Of a stretch of DNA of 64,000 nucleotides, positions 11,975 through 23,726 are shown one piece after another; position 1 is the first letter of the stretch; every line of letters begins with the position of its first letter. The translations under genes and the position numbers were made by a program. Origin of the DNA: Plasmopara viticola. Taxonomy: Eukaryota > Oomycota > Peronosporomycetes > Peronosporales > Peronosporaceae. The notes beneath the pieces were generated by a model, which did no database searches, was not told where the DNA came from, and saw only the letters and a list, made by a program, of their open reading frames with translations. The stretch lies in assembly GCA_001695595.3 (NCBI GenBank), contig MBPM02000060.1, positions 124,001 to 188,000 on the forward strand, read 5' to 3'.

Positions 11975-12191
11975 CAGTGTTTTGGGGAATCCCGATCATC
12001 TCAGACAATCACATTGCCCCTTTCTTTCATTTTAAAATGATATCCGCGTATTTAAGACCGCCCAAACCTTTCACCACTACCTTTACTCGCTGTCCAATAG
12101 CCTGATATTGATAAAAGCGAGTCATCGCTACCAGCAATGTGATGTCGTCAGCTGGTCGCCGTAATCAAATCGAGGATGCTCAATTTAGTGA
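11921..12191 (-). repeat. Diverged direct repeat, copy B (tRNA-Ala-like plus 5' flank)
   Basis: Second copy of the ~260 bp unit at 11401-11680. Similarity runs from the tRNA-like end to about 12191 and stops just before the MULE remnant. Because the shared flank lies on the 5' side of the tRNA-like part, a local segmental duplication explains it better than two independent SINE insertions. Confidence 0.7.
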
Positions 12192-12223
12192 ACAATTAAA
12201 AAGGATTATTTTAATGTACGAAA

Positions 12224-13160
12224 ATGATGAAAAAGCAGAAAAGTATACCTAGCAATATATGTTTTTGCAACATTGGCAAAAACATACCTGTAAAATATAA
12301 AAATAGAGAATTTATAACTTTAATTAGTAAGTTTTCCGCATACAATCTTTGGGGAGCCATCAAGGGATTGTTAAGATGCAATGCAAACAGAGAGATGGCG
12401 CGGGTTCAAATCTACTTGTTACAAAGTGGCTCGAATTTTGCTAAACAAACCAAACGATGGGGTGTGGTTTCGTCTTATGCTGCCAGTTGCGTCACTTCAA
12501 TGTTTAAAATGTACGAGAAAACAGTTCAAAATGTCCAAGTTCAACTACACCGTTTGTTGTGTCGGTTTGAATTGGAACAAACAAGTCAATGGAGTATGGT
12601 CTTGAGCTAAATAGTACCAGTGGTACGTGTACATGCGGTTATGTGAAGAATATGTATTCTGCGTGTCGACGCCTCATAGCAACACTCGCTTTTCAAATCA
12701 CATGTCACGTGCAAAAGAGATATGCGGTCTACCAAAACGTAAATACTTGCCTAGGATGAAGCACTCGAAGTGAAGCCATTTATGACAAAAAGTGAACTGG
12801 TAAAAAGTGAGCATCTATCACCAAATCCGTCTTAAAGAAAAGATCTACCCCAAGAGAAGCGAATTGAATAACAGCTTGCTACATTTGAAGTTGACGCGCT
12901 AAAAAGTGTTTATTGAAGCGGCAGTTGTGGTCAAGTGGGACACAACAAGCGTCGATGCACCAGTAATGCGCAGCATAAAAGTATATTTTCTCTAGTTAGT
13001 TAGTTATATTATTATGTTTTAGATTTTCCAAAAGTTATTTTAGGTTGTAAGTACATTATTTCATCTTGGTGGAAAAGCTGCGATTCTAGATATAAAAATT
13101 TCCATACAAACAATTTCTTCAATTTAAATTGGAAAACGGTATTTTTTAATAAAATTGGTA
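12224..13160 (+). mobile_element. MULE-type transposase 3' remnant, copy 1
   Basis: Co-linear with 34378-35230, clearly similar over about 850 bp. A SWIM-like zinc finger is recognisable near 12630-12680 (CTCGYVKNM, then CRRLI; the last metal-binding His of CxC...CxH has become Arg). A CCHC zinc knuckle near 12915-12965 reads CGQVGHNKRRC with the first Cys pair damaged. SWIM plus CCHC knuckle is the usual C-terminal pattern of MuDR/MULE transposases. Frameshifts and stops make it inactive. The 5' transposase core and terminal inverted repeats were not found. A SINE-A copy lies just downstream at 13284. Confidence 0.65.
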
Positions 13161-13283
13161 AATTGACAGCTAATGATTGTTGATAAGATAAGAATTATTG
13201 TACTAAATTGTGTAAAATTACTATTTATTTATACCCCGTTAAATATAATATTTGAAATATTTATTGTAATTATGTTAAAACTA

Positions 13284-13602
13284 GCTTGGAAAAGGTTGGG
13301 GTGACGCCCTCCTTCCAAGCGCGGGGGCTAAATGCTCGCGCGCTTCGGGCAGGTGCTCTCGGGCATCTGCAGGTCTCTAACAAGTCTCACCCTCGACGCG
13401 ACGGTCTCCAGCACCGGGCGCCACCTAGACTCTTACCAAGTCAGAGCTAAACAAAATCATGGAAGACCCTCACGACCTCGGTGCTGGCTGCACTGCCCGC
13501 CGATCGAGACCCGACGTATGCGGACACCACTCTATGTCGTGGACTAGCCAGACTGAGCCCAGCACGTGCATAACTTGGCAACGCGATAACGTAATACATT
13601 AC
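13284..13602 (+). mobile_element. SINE-A retroposon, copy 1, with 12-bp target-site duplication
   Basis: The 301-bp core (13291-13591) matches 15814-16114 with about six substitutions. The flanks are identical 12-mers, ATGTTAAAACTA, at 13272-13283 and 13603-13614, the mark of retroposition. The core starts AAAGGTTGGGGTGACGCC and is GC-rich in AT-rich surroundings. It ends in an A/T-rich TAATACATTAC tail, which sets the + orientation. The 71-codon open frame inside is shared only because of the repeat and has no recognisable product. I see no convincing tRNA-type A and B boxes, so the head is of unknown origin. Confidence 0.85.
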
Positions 13603-13614
13603 ATGTTAAAACTA

Positions 13615-14723
13615 CAAGAGCTCGTACCCTACAAAATTCAAAATCTTGTCAGTAACTTTAGAGTTCGGAAAAACTATTGAGGAAGTATATGATTAAGATG
13701 CATCATCCCGTCGATGGTTATACAACCAACAATTAAAATAATCGAATACCAAACAGTTCTAACAAAGGAAGATTTCAAGATGGGGATGATAGCTATATCA
13801 TGCGGTGGGGCAAACGCAAGAGCAAGTCCGTAATGTGGATTGCTGAGAGCGATAACCAATATTTATGTTGGATGTGTAAAAATATATATATCAAGACAAA
13901 ATGTCCATTAGAATTTGCAATATTTATTGATCGATATATTGCCCAAGAAGCTCAGGACGGGAGGCAAATCGCTACCAGCAGGACACTAATGGTTAGACAG
14001 ACACAACAGAAGCATACCGCGGACACGGTCAATTTGCACGCACAAGTAAAACTACGAAGGTGCCGACCGACAAGCGTGTAAGAAAAAAACCAAGATTTGC
14101 CTTGAGTATTTGGAAAATTAGGGTCGCACATGCAACAACGTCACTGAGCCGATCGGTTAGACTGACTGCTCCACTTACAAAAACGAGAAAATTGGTGTAT
14201 GGAAATGCGATCATACAAGACGAAGTGGAGCTGCTCAATTTCGTTTGAGAACACGAACGTGGCATTACCTCATTCTGTGAATTGAACAAGAGATAGCGGA
14301 ATCAACTGTTGATATAGACTTTCCGAAACTTCGAGCCCAAGTATGCAAGACAAACTGACATGAACGGGCTCGGCAAAATCAAAATATAAATCAGGTAGGA
14401 GACAATAAATTCGGAAAGGGGGGTATCTCGCATTCGATCGTACGCGTTTTCACCCATGAAGTGTCTGAGCGAATTCGACCGCACTCGTTGAATGACATTC
14501 AACTCACGCCTACAACATCGATGGCAAATCGTGGGGAATTCCTTGCAGTGTATATCCGTCCAACTGATACTGCTCGTTCTTCCCTGAGCCGTCAAACTTA
14601 TCACCAATGTATCGCACTAGGTCCCCCTCTTGGTACACACAATCGCACTTTCAGAGAGAACTGAAGTCGACAAAGTTGACAGTGTCATTTGGTTCCGGTG
14701 CCACCCAGTAAATTTAGCTGGGA
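13615..14723. other. Coding-like debris of unknown origin
   Basis: Between the first SINE-A and the Crinkler remnant both strands have short frames (13800-14081 +, 14302-14607 -). They may continue the decayed Crinkler or another transposon. No motif allows a choice. Confidence 0.3.
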
Positions 14724-15675
14724 TCATGGCGTACAGGTGCCCAAACTGAAGATCCTTGAGAATGCCAAGAAAGCCAAAACGTGAACATGCATCGGTGGAT
14801 ACACCTCGGTCGACATCTCACATCGACCCAGCTGGATGTCTTGTGGTACAGCAACTTCGAAGTTTGCAAAATCAAAGTTGCCTGAACTGCGCCAACAGAC
14901 GTCACTCGTAAGGCTAAACTTGTGAACTTGTACCAGTTTCTTGACATCTGGAAGGAGCTGCTCTATCACAACTTGGGGCTGGTCTGGTCGCGTGGGTGCT
15001 TTCTTTCGAGATGTGCGTGGAGACTTGCGAAGTGGTGGCTCTGAAACGTCGACAACCTCTTGCTTTCGCTGCCCACTCGCTTTCTGTGCTCGATGATGAT
15101 CGAAATAACGGGCGATTTCTCGTTTGAATTCACTGCTTGTCGCCAAACAGGTGCAAGTTGGTAAGCAGATACAAATGCGACGGCGTCCGATCTACAACTA
15201 GCGCCGTTCCTAAACACACCACCCCTGATGAAATGCTGACGGTGAATCGGACAACTCACTTCCACAGATTCGATTGAACCTGAGAATCCACGGTTGACAA
15301 TTCCTTCGCGCTTCATTTGATCTTCTTCGTTGCAGACTCTTCCGGGACCACCACCAACACGTGGATTTCCCCTTCGTTTGGCTCAAAGTTGTCTCCAAAG
15401 TTCGAAAGGTTCTTGATCCACAACAACGGATCCATGTGCATAAAGCCTTCCGGGTGACCATGTACGTCGAGCGTCAAACTTTCCGCGCCGCTTCTATCGA
15501 ACCATGTATTGTCGCCCTTCCTGGCGAGGAATAGCTCCAGCGTGCTCGCAGCGAAGTCATATTTCTGCCCTTCCGCGATCGCGTCCTTCAAATAGCCTAC
15601 CAGCTGACTCGCATCGATCTTCACAGAGAAGGCGTCTCTCTAAACGTTGAATAAAGCGCACACCAGCTTCACCAT
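14724..15675 (-). pseudogene. Crinkler (CRN) effector pseudogene
   Basis: The minus strand from an ATG at 15675 begins with the MVKLVCA-type Crinkler N-terminus, but an in-frame TAG follows at 15642-15640 (codon 12). The frame then stays open to 15313. It carries the LFLAK-domain motif LELFLARK (about 15540-15517) and the HVLVVVP motif (about 15363-15343), which marks the recombination point between N- and C-terminal domains in this family. After a second stop at 15313 the C-terminal part shifts frame; a basic, Ser/Lys-rich coding-like stretch lies at 15146-14724. Crinklers are host-translocated proteins that enter plant nuclei. At least two stops and a frameshift argue for a dead gene. SINE-A copy 2 sits 131 bp upstream of the start. 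Confidence 0.75.
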
Positions 15676-15806
15676 GTTTCTTTCTTTTAGTGAGGTACGT
15701 TTTTTCTGTTCATATGAATTGGGGCAACCCATCGTTGCGTTTTTGACTACCCATGGAAGTGATTGAAGTAAAAATATAATTATTTATAAAGACACAAGAA
15801 GTATGA

Positions 15807-16133
15807 TCAGGAGAAAGGTTGGGGTGACGCCCTCCTTCCAAGCGCGGGGGCTAAATGCTCGCGCGCTTCGGGCAGGTGCTCTCGGGCATCTGCAGGTCTC
15901 TAACAAGTCTCACCCTCGACGCGACGGTCTCCAGCACCGGGCGCCACCTAGACTCTTACCAAGTCAGAGCTAAACAAAATAATGGAAGACCCTCACGACC
16001 TCGGTGCTGGCTGCACTGCCCGCTGAACGAGACCCGACGTATGCGGACACCACTCTATGCCGTGGACTAGCCAGACTGAGCCTAGCACGTGCATAACTTG
16101 GCAACGCGATAACGCTATACAATACAATACAAT
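15807..16133 (+). mobile_element. SINE-A retroposon, copy 2, with 13-bp target-site duplication
   Basis: Same 301-bp core as copy 1 (here 15814-16114), followed by a simple ACAAT/AATAC-type tail at 16115-16133. It is flanked by perfect 13-mers, ACAAGAAGTATGA, at 15794-15806 and 16134-16146. Both copies begin at nearly the same base, so this is a full-length element and not a randomly 5'-truncated LINE. It lies in the upstream region of the Crinkler pseudogene. High identity between copies suggests fairly recent activity. Confidence 0.9.
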
Positions 16134-18783
16134 ACAAGAAGTATGAATATTTGATACTGGTCATGTTGACGATGTTGAACCACATGAACCGGTTGATACC
16201 GAAATAAGGAGTGATGAGTATCCAACATCTGGCATAAATGAAGTAAATCAGTGCAAATTTCAACAAGTGTCAGTTTATAAAGAAAAAGCACACGAATGCG
16301 GGAAAATACGTACTTTGTCGTATCCGTTATATTACAACTCCATCAACTTTATCATTTCGGATGTCCTCAATGATCGCTTTACGCACCATACGATTGTGTC
16401 CAGTATCGTTGCATTCCTGTTTGTATTCAGCATTCAGTATTGTTAATTATTAAAAAGTCGATATAGTCTCCTTTACCAACAAATCCATCTTTGAGTAAAG
16501 CACCTCTATCTCTCGTTGATATGTATTTATTATTATGTTTTGAAATGGATGTTCTCAACTTTTTTAGCCAATTAAGAGCGAAGTAATTCGAAGTTCTTTA
16601 TCATCGCATCGATTCTATGATCATGTCTGATTCTATTATGGGCGTATTAACGATGAAAATTATTGTAGTCAAGGCCTTAACTATTGTAGATATGTCAGGT
16701 TGGCTGTGTTGTTTGCTATGAATTACAACACACTTTATAAACCACAATAGTTATCATAGGTCCCTTTACACTGTTTGTTACTATCACTCAATATTATCGG
16801 AGGCCCCAAACCAAGGTTTTCATTGTTGCACACACAAACCCAATGGCCTACACCTGAGTCTAATCAGACTTAGATATTGTTACTTCCATATCCTAGGGCT
16901 CAAATAGCGTGACGGCTAGAGAGTTTTTTCTCAAGCCCAGGGCTCTCGAGCTGCGCTCTTGTATTTCATAGACCAATTATCCCATCAATATGATCGATGT
17001 TTTGTTGTTCATTAGCAGTCGATTCACCAAATCTATTACATTTGAAATCATTATGTGATACTTATAAATTAGCTGATCATAATATCAAAGGCATTAACAT
17101 TTAACTCCAACAATGAGTGACAGTACGCAATTAGAAAATTCGGTTTTAACAACCACTTCCGACCCATTTGTCAGTGTCAGCAAGACAAGCGTGTTACAAA
17201 TGTCGTTGGTGACAATAATAGCTCGTACCAATCGGGAACTGTCATCATCAATGCGACTTCACAGCTAAATGGCTCGACTGGCTATGGAAGTTTTCGAGAT
17301 AATCCTCCCTATGGATTCCAAATCGATTTGCGGTAGAATTAAAGGGTGGTGTGTGAAACATTTTGGATTTATTAGCGCTTGACATTGACAGGTAAATGTG
17401 TCATTACGAACAAAAACTATAAAGATTATTGTAAATATTTACGTGCTTAAACTGGATGGTGTGAGAAAAATTTTGTACAAGAATGATGCAGACAGCTTTA
17501 TTGCTTTAGATGACGTACTTCATCTGTATTTCCCACAGAGGAGTATCAATCCTACCGCTTCAACACAGTGAAATGATTTTGTAGATAGTTCATTTGTTGC
17601 TGTCACAATTGAAGCTACTGTTTTCAAAGATACAAACAATTCTAGCTCTCAAAAACGGACTAACTCAGCGTCCAATTTGACATTGACAACAAATCGGTGT
17701 CTCGACGCCACTGGAGCAACGATCACAGCAACAAACCCTCTTGCTTGGCTGACTACGCGAAATGGCGCAATTCCTTCTGAAAATTCAGCAACAAGGTACT
17801 GGTGGATACCTAGCTGGTGTTACTACCGCAGGATGTCTTGCTGGTACGTGGTAAATCACTATTTTTTGGTCGTGTCCAAAGTCAAAAAGTTTATTGTCGC
17901 ACCCGCTTTGCAAGCTTTGCTTACAACAGTGTTTTAACGTGAAAGACACCAGGCATAGAATGCCGACAGTGGATCACGCATGGATCAATGAGCAGACAAA
18001 TCGAGCGATTATATATCGTTTACTGAATATGTCAACGGGGCAAAAAGCAACCACTAACAGAGTTTAAGTTAACAATGTTATTGATGCCTTGGCAGAGTGG
18101 CATAGCGCATATATATGTAAATCCACTTGTTGAGCTTGTTTTATTCGAGAAGATACCTTTTCAAGCTTAGAATCTTATTTAGACCAAGATGCTTACCAAG
18201 CAAGTTGATTGGCGATACCTTAAGGGTTTTTGAGCGCATCTGTGATGGCTGTCTGTCTGGCGGTGCAATCCTCAAGGCGTATGCACATATATACTTCAAT
18301 GCCATTTTTGTCCACAGCTTTGCAGGGCATGGAAATACAGTTATGGTAAGTCACAATATTGACTCGCGAGTAGGGGTTGAGTGCATGCGAACGATAAAGC
18401 CTTGTGATAACGCAGGTAAGTACAACATCGACGCCAAAAAATAATGCATCATCGGAAAGAACGGATTAGGAATAGAAATTACTATCGTCAGCGCCATTGT
18501 AAATGGGTCAAATTTTCTTGAGCTAGAAAGACTTAGGAAATTGGCTTGATTTTGTCGACTTTTACATAGCTTCACTGCATTTTATGTTGGAGTATCTAGG
18601 CCAATACATGGTCTTATTAAGAAGCTCACAAAACACTTGACAAAATCGAGTTGAGCCTGGTACAGACGCTGATGTTGGCCTTACCAGACCCAAAGAGGGC
18701 ATGATCGGGTGATTGCTCTTAAATTTTGGCAGCCTTGAGCCGTCAAGAAGAACTATGTTGTCTATGACAAAGGATTGCGTAAG
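16134..18783. other. AT-rich tract with broken coding-like segments
   Basis: No intact gene. One frame at 16147-16446 (+) is open for 99 codons without an ATG. At about 17100-17340 overlapping frames include a Ser/Asn/Gly-rich stretch containing NNSSYQSGTVIINATSQLNG. Around 17590-17870 there is another Thr/Asn-rich coding-like stretch. These could be parts of one frameshifted gene of a mobile or viral-type element. I cannot name it. Confidence 0.35.
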
Positions 18784-19041
18784 ATGAAGTGTGCTCTGTT
18801 TTTTGCTAGTCTCTTAGCCATCAGTGATCTGTACAGATCATGTGTCGCCACGCACCGCAATGTTGCCTCGCCTAATAAAGAACGGCCAGGCAGCTCTGCT
18901 TTTTTGCGGGATACACATTCAAAGTCAAGGGTAAAAGTACAATGCTTTGGAAATAGCTATGGAATTATCTGCTTTGTATCTAGCCCGTGGTGCGCATGTG
19001 CGAGATCATACATGCAAAGGGCTCAGATAATAATCCTTTGA
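18784..19041 (+). CDS. Small candidate secreted protein
   Basis: An 85-codon frame from ATG 18784. The N-terminus (MKCALFFASLLAISDLY) has the basic n-region and hydrophobic core of a signal peptide, with a plausible cleavage near residue 22. Downstream, residues about 39-44 read SAFLRD, which recalls the RxLR position of oomycete effectors but lacks the first Arg, so it does not meet that motif, and no acidic EER follows. Five cysteines occur in the mature part. No intron or promoter motif was identified. It may be a decayed effector, a real small secreted protein or a chance frame in a gene-poor stretch. Confidence 0.3.
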   Translation: MKCALFFASLLAISDLYRSCVATHRNVASPNKERPGSSAFLRDTHSKSRVKVQCFGNSYGIICFVSSPWCACARSYMQRAQIIIL

Positions 19042-22000
19042 TGAGAATTTTCATCGGCTCTCGATGGAATCTCGCTTGTTGTAAGACCACACTGATCAAT
19101 GGGAACCCACATGTAGTAGCTCTTTGAAAACATATTCGAACAAATAGAATTTTCTGTAAGGCTTGCAATACGCATACCGCTCGGAGTGCTATAGTATGTC
19201 GCTCTTTTGCAAGAGAAGTTGCAAGTACCGCCGATTAAATCTAAGTGCAGTTTAAACTGTAGATCTTATCATGTTATATCGCAGCACACCTTTCATAAGA
19301 GCCGGCCATTGTGCCGGGATGGCGTCCGTAATCAAGTGTGTGCAATATGTTACCCTACACATAGCTTTCTGACATATAAGGTCAGAGTGAGGAGTAAAAG
19401 TCTTAATGTTCTAACCGTAATCATCTCGCACTTTACACAAAAAGAAGCACCCGCGACGGCATACAATTTGTGTGATAAGGCCGGCGCCGTATAAAGAATA
19501 GTCTAGTGTCTGAGGTCGAGTACATTTCATGACGCACAACGGTAAGGTCCGAAGGCAAGTCTCGTGAGATCACAATTTGTTTTCTTTCACTAAAGGATAT
19601 AGGACTCTCAGAATCGAAGACGCTCTCCGCACTCTTTATGTCTGACAAGTCCGCTCCCTCCAATAGTGATGAGAATTTTATCGCTTCTTCAGGTCGATTG
19701 AGCCTTTCCTGGCTTATGGTGGCGCTTTATAAAATTCGTTAAGATCCGCGGTTTACACCTTGTCCAACTTGAGCAGAGCATCTACTGACGATATCAATTT
19801 TTTCATTCAGGCCGTTACTAATCTCTGTAACAATGTACAGTCGAGGGCTTTCGCCGCTTACTAATGTTTCTACTTAAGACGCTAGCTAACCGCCCAGCAC
19901 TGCTCGATGAGAGTCATGCGTCTCCTTCTTCTTTTGTAAAGATCGACAATCTCGGCAAAACTTTCTGTTATTCGTGACAACAGGATTTGTACATTGAGCT
20001 ATCTTAGCGAAACGTGTGACACCCCACCCGGCAGCACCCTTTGTACACCAGCCTTAAACTAATTCGGTCGTACCATAATAGCGAATACTGTCTGCGACAA
20101 GCGTTTCTTGATGAATTACGGAGTACTATAACTTTATAGCCTCGAAAACCTCAATCTCTCGTACGCTAAGCCACAGATATTTAGCAAAGACTGTCTACAT
20201 TGAGTGTTTTCTGTAAACCAAGTGTCATTTTATGTGTATTATAAGGGAAGCGCTTCAGATACCTTGATCTTTTGTCGATCATGGCACGCCGAACAGACAG
20301 CAAGCTTTGTTGATCAAAAGGTTCACTTTGCGTGGTCTTCAAAGCAGCGTCTTTGATGCTTTGATCACAAGCAAATTATACCTAAAGCAAACGCTGTTTT
20401 TTACAAGATTACTACACGTGAATAAACAGGGCTTTACCCTTGATGCTTTGTCTGGAAGACGATTCTGTCGATCATGGCCTGCAGCGAGTCTTTTCTTTTA
20501 AAATCAATTGCTTAATGAATAGCGTGCCCCTACACGTGGTCTCATTAATGCTGTCGTGGCTTAAAGGATACTAAGTAACTAAGATATGCAGCGAGTCTTG
20601 TACCCCAGTCTCATGGCCAACCAGTCATCTGTTACGCCGTGTTGAAAATGCAACACCCATTAGGCTTGGGAAGGCCTAGTAGAGAGGAACCAAAACATGT
20701 CGCGTCCACGAAGATCTGAGCTAGCACAGGAATGTCAAATAGATAGAAAAGTAAGGACAGGACTTGGTCGCAACATCGTCGCTTTTATCAGCTTTATGTA
20801 GCCTCAGAACTGGCGGGAATAGGTACAATTACAACAAGTACAATCTTTAAAAAATGTCGGGACAGATGGATGTTTGTAAGCATTTTTGCATCGTTCAATT
20901 TGCGGTTGCAGGATCCTCTGCTTTGCAGTGACGGGTGTGTCATATGCAGAGTCCAGGAGCCAACAAAAATGAGTGAGATTGCCTTCAAAACATTATCGTT
21001 CAACACTGTGGCAAATGAAAGCTGTAATTGTCTCTTTCCGTCAGTACTTCAATTGTCTTTGAGCGGACTCACTCAACTAAATGGCTCTTAAGATGTCAGC
21101 AAAAATGCGGGTTGGTGGTAATTACAAGTCGGCGGCTAGCCAGTGCGTTAGCTAATTGTGCCGGAAAATACCTTAGGCACAGCAGTAAAATGCTACTGAA
21201 GACTCAGTCGGTGCAGAGTGGCATAGACTTTCACTTCGATAGTAAGCAGCGTGGTTTGTATAAAGATTATAGCTCGTACTTTCCGCGAATGCTGAGCTTG
21301 CAGCGAAAGATTTGTAGCATGTTTGTGACATAATATTAGCATTCATTTGGCATCATCATTCAGATCATTTTTGTGCCATGACCTTATCCTTGCTTCGCAC
21401 CCAAAGCTCACAGTACTCCTTACCAGCACATTTTTTCATTTTCCATCGCAATAAAACACTTTATTTCTCACGCTTTCAACGTCCTGGAGATACACTCATA
21501 CCTATGCCAATTGAATGCCAATTCCGTTTCTTTGCTTTATGAGATCTTCTGCACGTAATATTGACTACGATGTAGCGATGGCATGCGAAAGAGCACCTGG
21601 TAAGAGGACTCTTGTCTATTGAAATGTCCTCTAAAGCGGTGTAATGGCACAGGAGATCCATGGGGCAGGTACAAATAAAAAATGGGCGTGCTTTTATCCT
21701 TTTTAAAGATCATATAATTACTTTTCGTCTCAATGCATTCGTCGTTCGATTCTTCTTTGCAAGAAGCAATATTTTATGACTTGAGCACGGGTTCAAGTCG
21801 ACTTTGAAGCAATTATACCATTGGCGACAATTGCAAGGAGGCATGCCTTGTTGACCGAAACGATGATAGGGCGACAAAGATTCGTATCCTCACGCAAAAG
21901 CCGCGCTTCAAAATTATAGCTGTTTTTCATATAAGTTTGTCGCTTCTTACGCTCTACAGCGATTGTCATATGACAAATGTCATAAACAAGGCACGGCAGC

Positions 22001-22842
22001 AAAATCCCTCTTTTGCCTTTTTAATGGAAAAGTTTTTTTTGCTATTTAAATTTGGTATGGAACATGGAATCTCGTACAGTGGTCTCATAAGACCTCCAAG
22101 GTTTTCATGGGTGCAGAACGAACAGGGGAGGCGACTGATCGTCAACATCCAGTGCCATCGTCTTCACGACATACTACTACAGCGGGTTGGCTTACGTATA
22201 CAGTATCTCTGACGTTCGATCAGGCTTCTAGATAAATGCGCCGTTACAGTCAGCACGCGAGGACTCTTCTGTAAAATCTACAGGCGCGCAGCTTCAAATC
22301 GTTAAGGATCGAATTTGCAATATATATGGGTAAGACCTGAACTTGATATCGTGGAGCAATATTAAAAGTGTCGAAAGTATCAAAGCTAGTCATCACGTAT
22401 CGAAGCGTGTGGGAGTATTTTAAAGTGGTGTTTGAGAAGCATCCTCGTCGTAGGGCTTATGGCAACACTTCTCCGACTCTCGTGGTCAAATAGAGGACTA
22501 TCGTGGACGACTTCCCTATAAATCGATTCCTACGGTATCTAATCCGGCACATTGTCCAATCTGATGGATCAGCGATGATTTCCAACGTCCCACTCTGTCC
22601 TCTGTATTCAAACTGGTCGTGGTGTAGGTCGGAAGGACGATCACCGTCGAGACATCATTTTGGTGCCTTAGCGCGCATCCTCCATCGACGCTGCGTGCAA
22701 TGTTCTCGACGCTTTTCTCCTTTCCGCCACTGCTTTAGATCGCGCAGCAACGGCGCCACAACAAGCTCCGATGCGGTAGTGAGACCTTAAGACGTTTGCT
22801 TCAACGTCAGATTCTTATTTGCCACCAATCTCACAACCTGGC
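19042..22842. other. Gene-poor region; possible Gypsy trace at 20307-20501
   Basis: About 3.8 kb with no supportable gene. One + frame at 20307-20501 contains FTLDALSGRR preceded by a LYLKQTLFF segment, which resembles the end of a Ty3/Gypsy RNase H (FF...N...LADALSRRPD). This is a single weak landmark. Nothing else was recognised. Confidence 0.35.
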
Positions 22843-23726
22843 ATGGAAGACACGCATCAGCTGGCGGCCATGCTACCGACGGCCGGGTACCTCTTTGCTG
22901 AAGAGCTGGACGCACACTTTCTTGCGCTCGACGATTTCCACTCAATGCTTTTGCAAGACGACTGTACAAAGGTGGCGGTTTTGGACAGTCCGTTTGGGTT
23001 TGATTGTTCGACACCGACGGTGGCACCTACTTCCCCCTCGTCAGTGGTGTTTTTGCCACCTTTCTACCCGCCACTTGAAAGTTTCGACGACGACATATCG
23101 TTTACGAAACACCAAGGTGTCCCCTCGACCGTTCAAATCGAAAAAGGCATCACTAAACAGCATCTAGAGCACGCAGGGATCAATCCTCGACCCTTTACTT
23201 GTGATGTTCAGGGCGACCCGGTGAGCGATGATGACAAGGAGCGGCTCCGGCAGCGTCAACGAGGCTACGAGAAACGCTACCGCGGTCGTAAAAGAGTGAG
23301 TATTCATGCATGCTTTCAAGTAGGAGCTCTTTTTTATCTAAAGTATGTGCAACAATTCGATAGAGAGACCTCAAGGTGCAGCGCGATGCGTGGCTGGCTC
23401 TCGAAATGAAGCTGGATGCTGACCGGAAGCAGCACTGCAAACCTTATGTGCGCATCGAAAGAAAGGGTGGCCAAGATTCCTTACGCTACAAACTGCTGTT
23501 ACTTAAGCTGGAAGAGCATGCTCTACGTCAAGACCACGTCGCCATGCGCTCGCTCCAGGCTTGGGAGGAAATCTCACGCATTCGTGAATATTCGGACAAA
23601 GAACAACTGCGTTCAATGAGTGAGTGGCGCCATAGTGCTGACAAGGTCATTGGTCGCTGCGCTGTGCTCGGGTCCGAGTATTTTCACCCGTATGCCCCAA
23701 TGATCCAGCGTCACTTCACGTGGTGA
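22843..23726 (+). CDS. Putative basic-region transcription regulator (bZIP-like)
   Basis: Predicted 271 residues from exons 22843-23295 and 23364-23726; the 68-nt intron has GTGAGT/TAG borders in phase 0. I chose ATG 22843 because upstream in-frame codons are non-ATG or meet a stop after ATG 22771. Residues 1-90 are acidic and hydrophobic with Pro-rich patches, like an activation region. Residues about 130-155 are strongly basic (RQRQRGYEKRYRGRKR), crossing the exon junction, followed by a helix-prone stretch (residues about 155-240). Leucine heptads are not clear, so bZIP is only a resemblance; oomycete bZIP and M96-type proteins have a similar layout. The gene at 24708 shares the basic motif and intron position. 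A nuclear role is inference. Confidence 0.8.
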
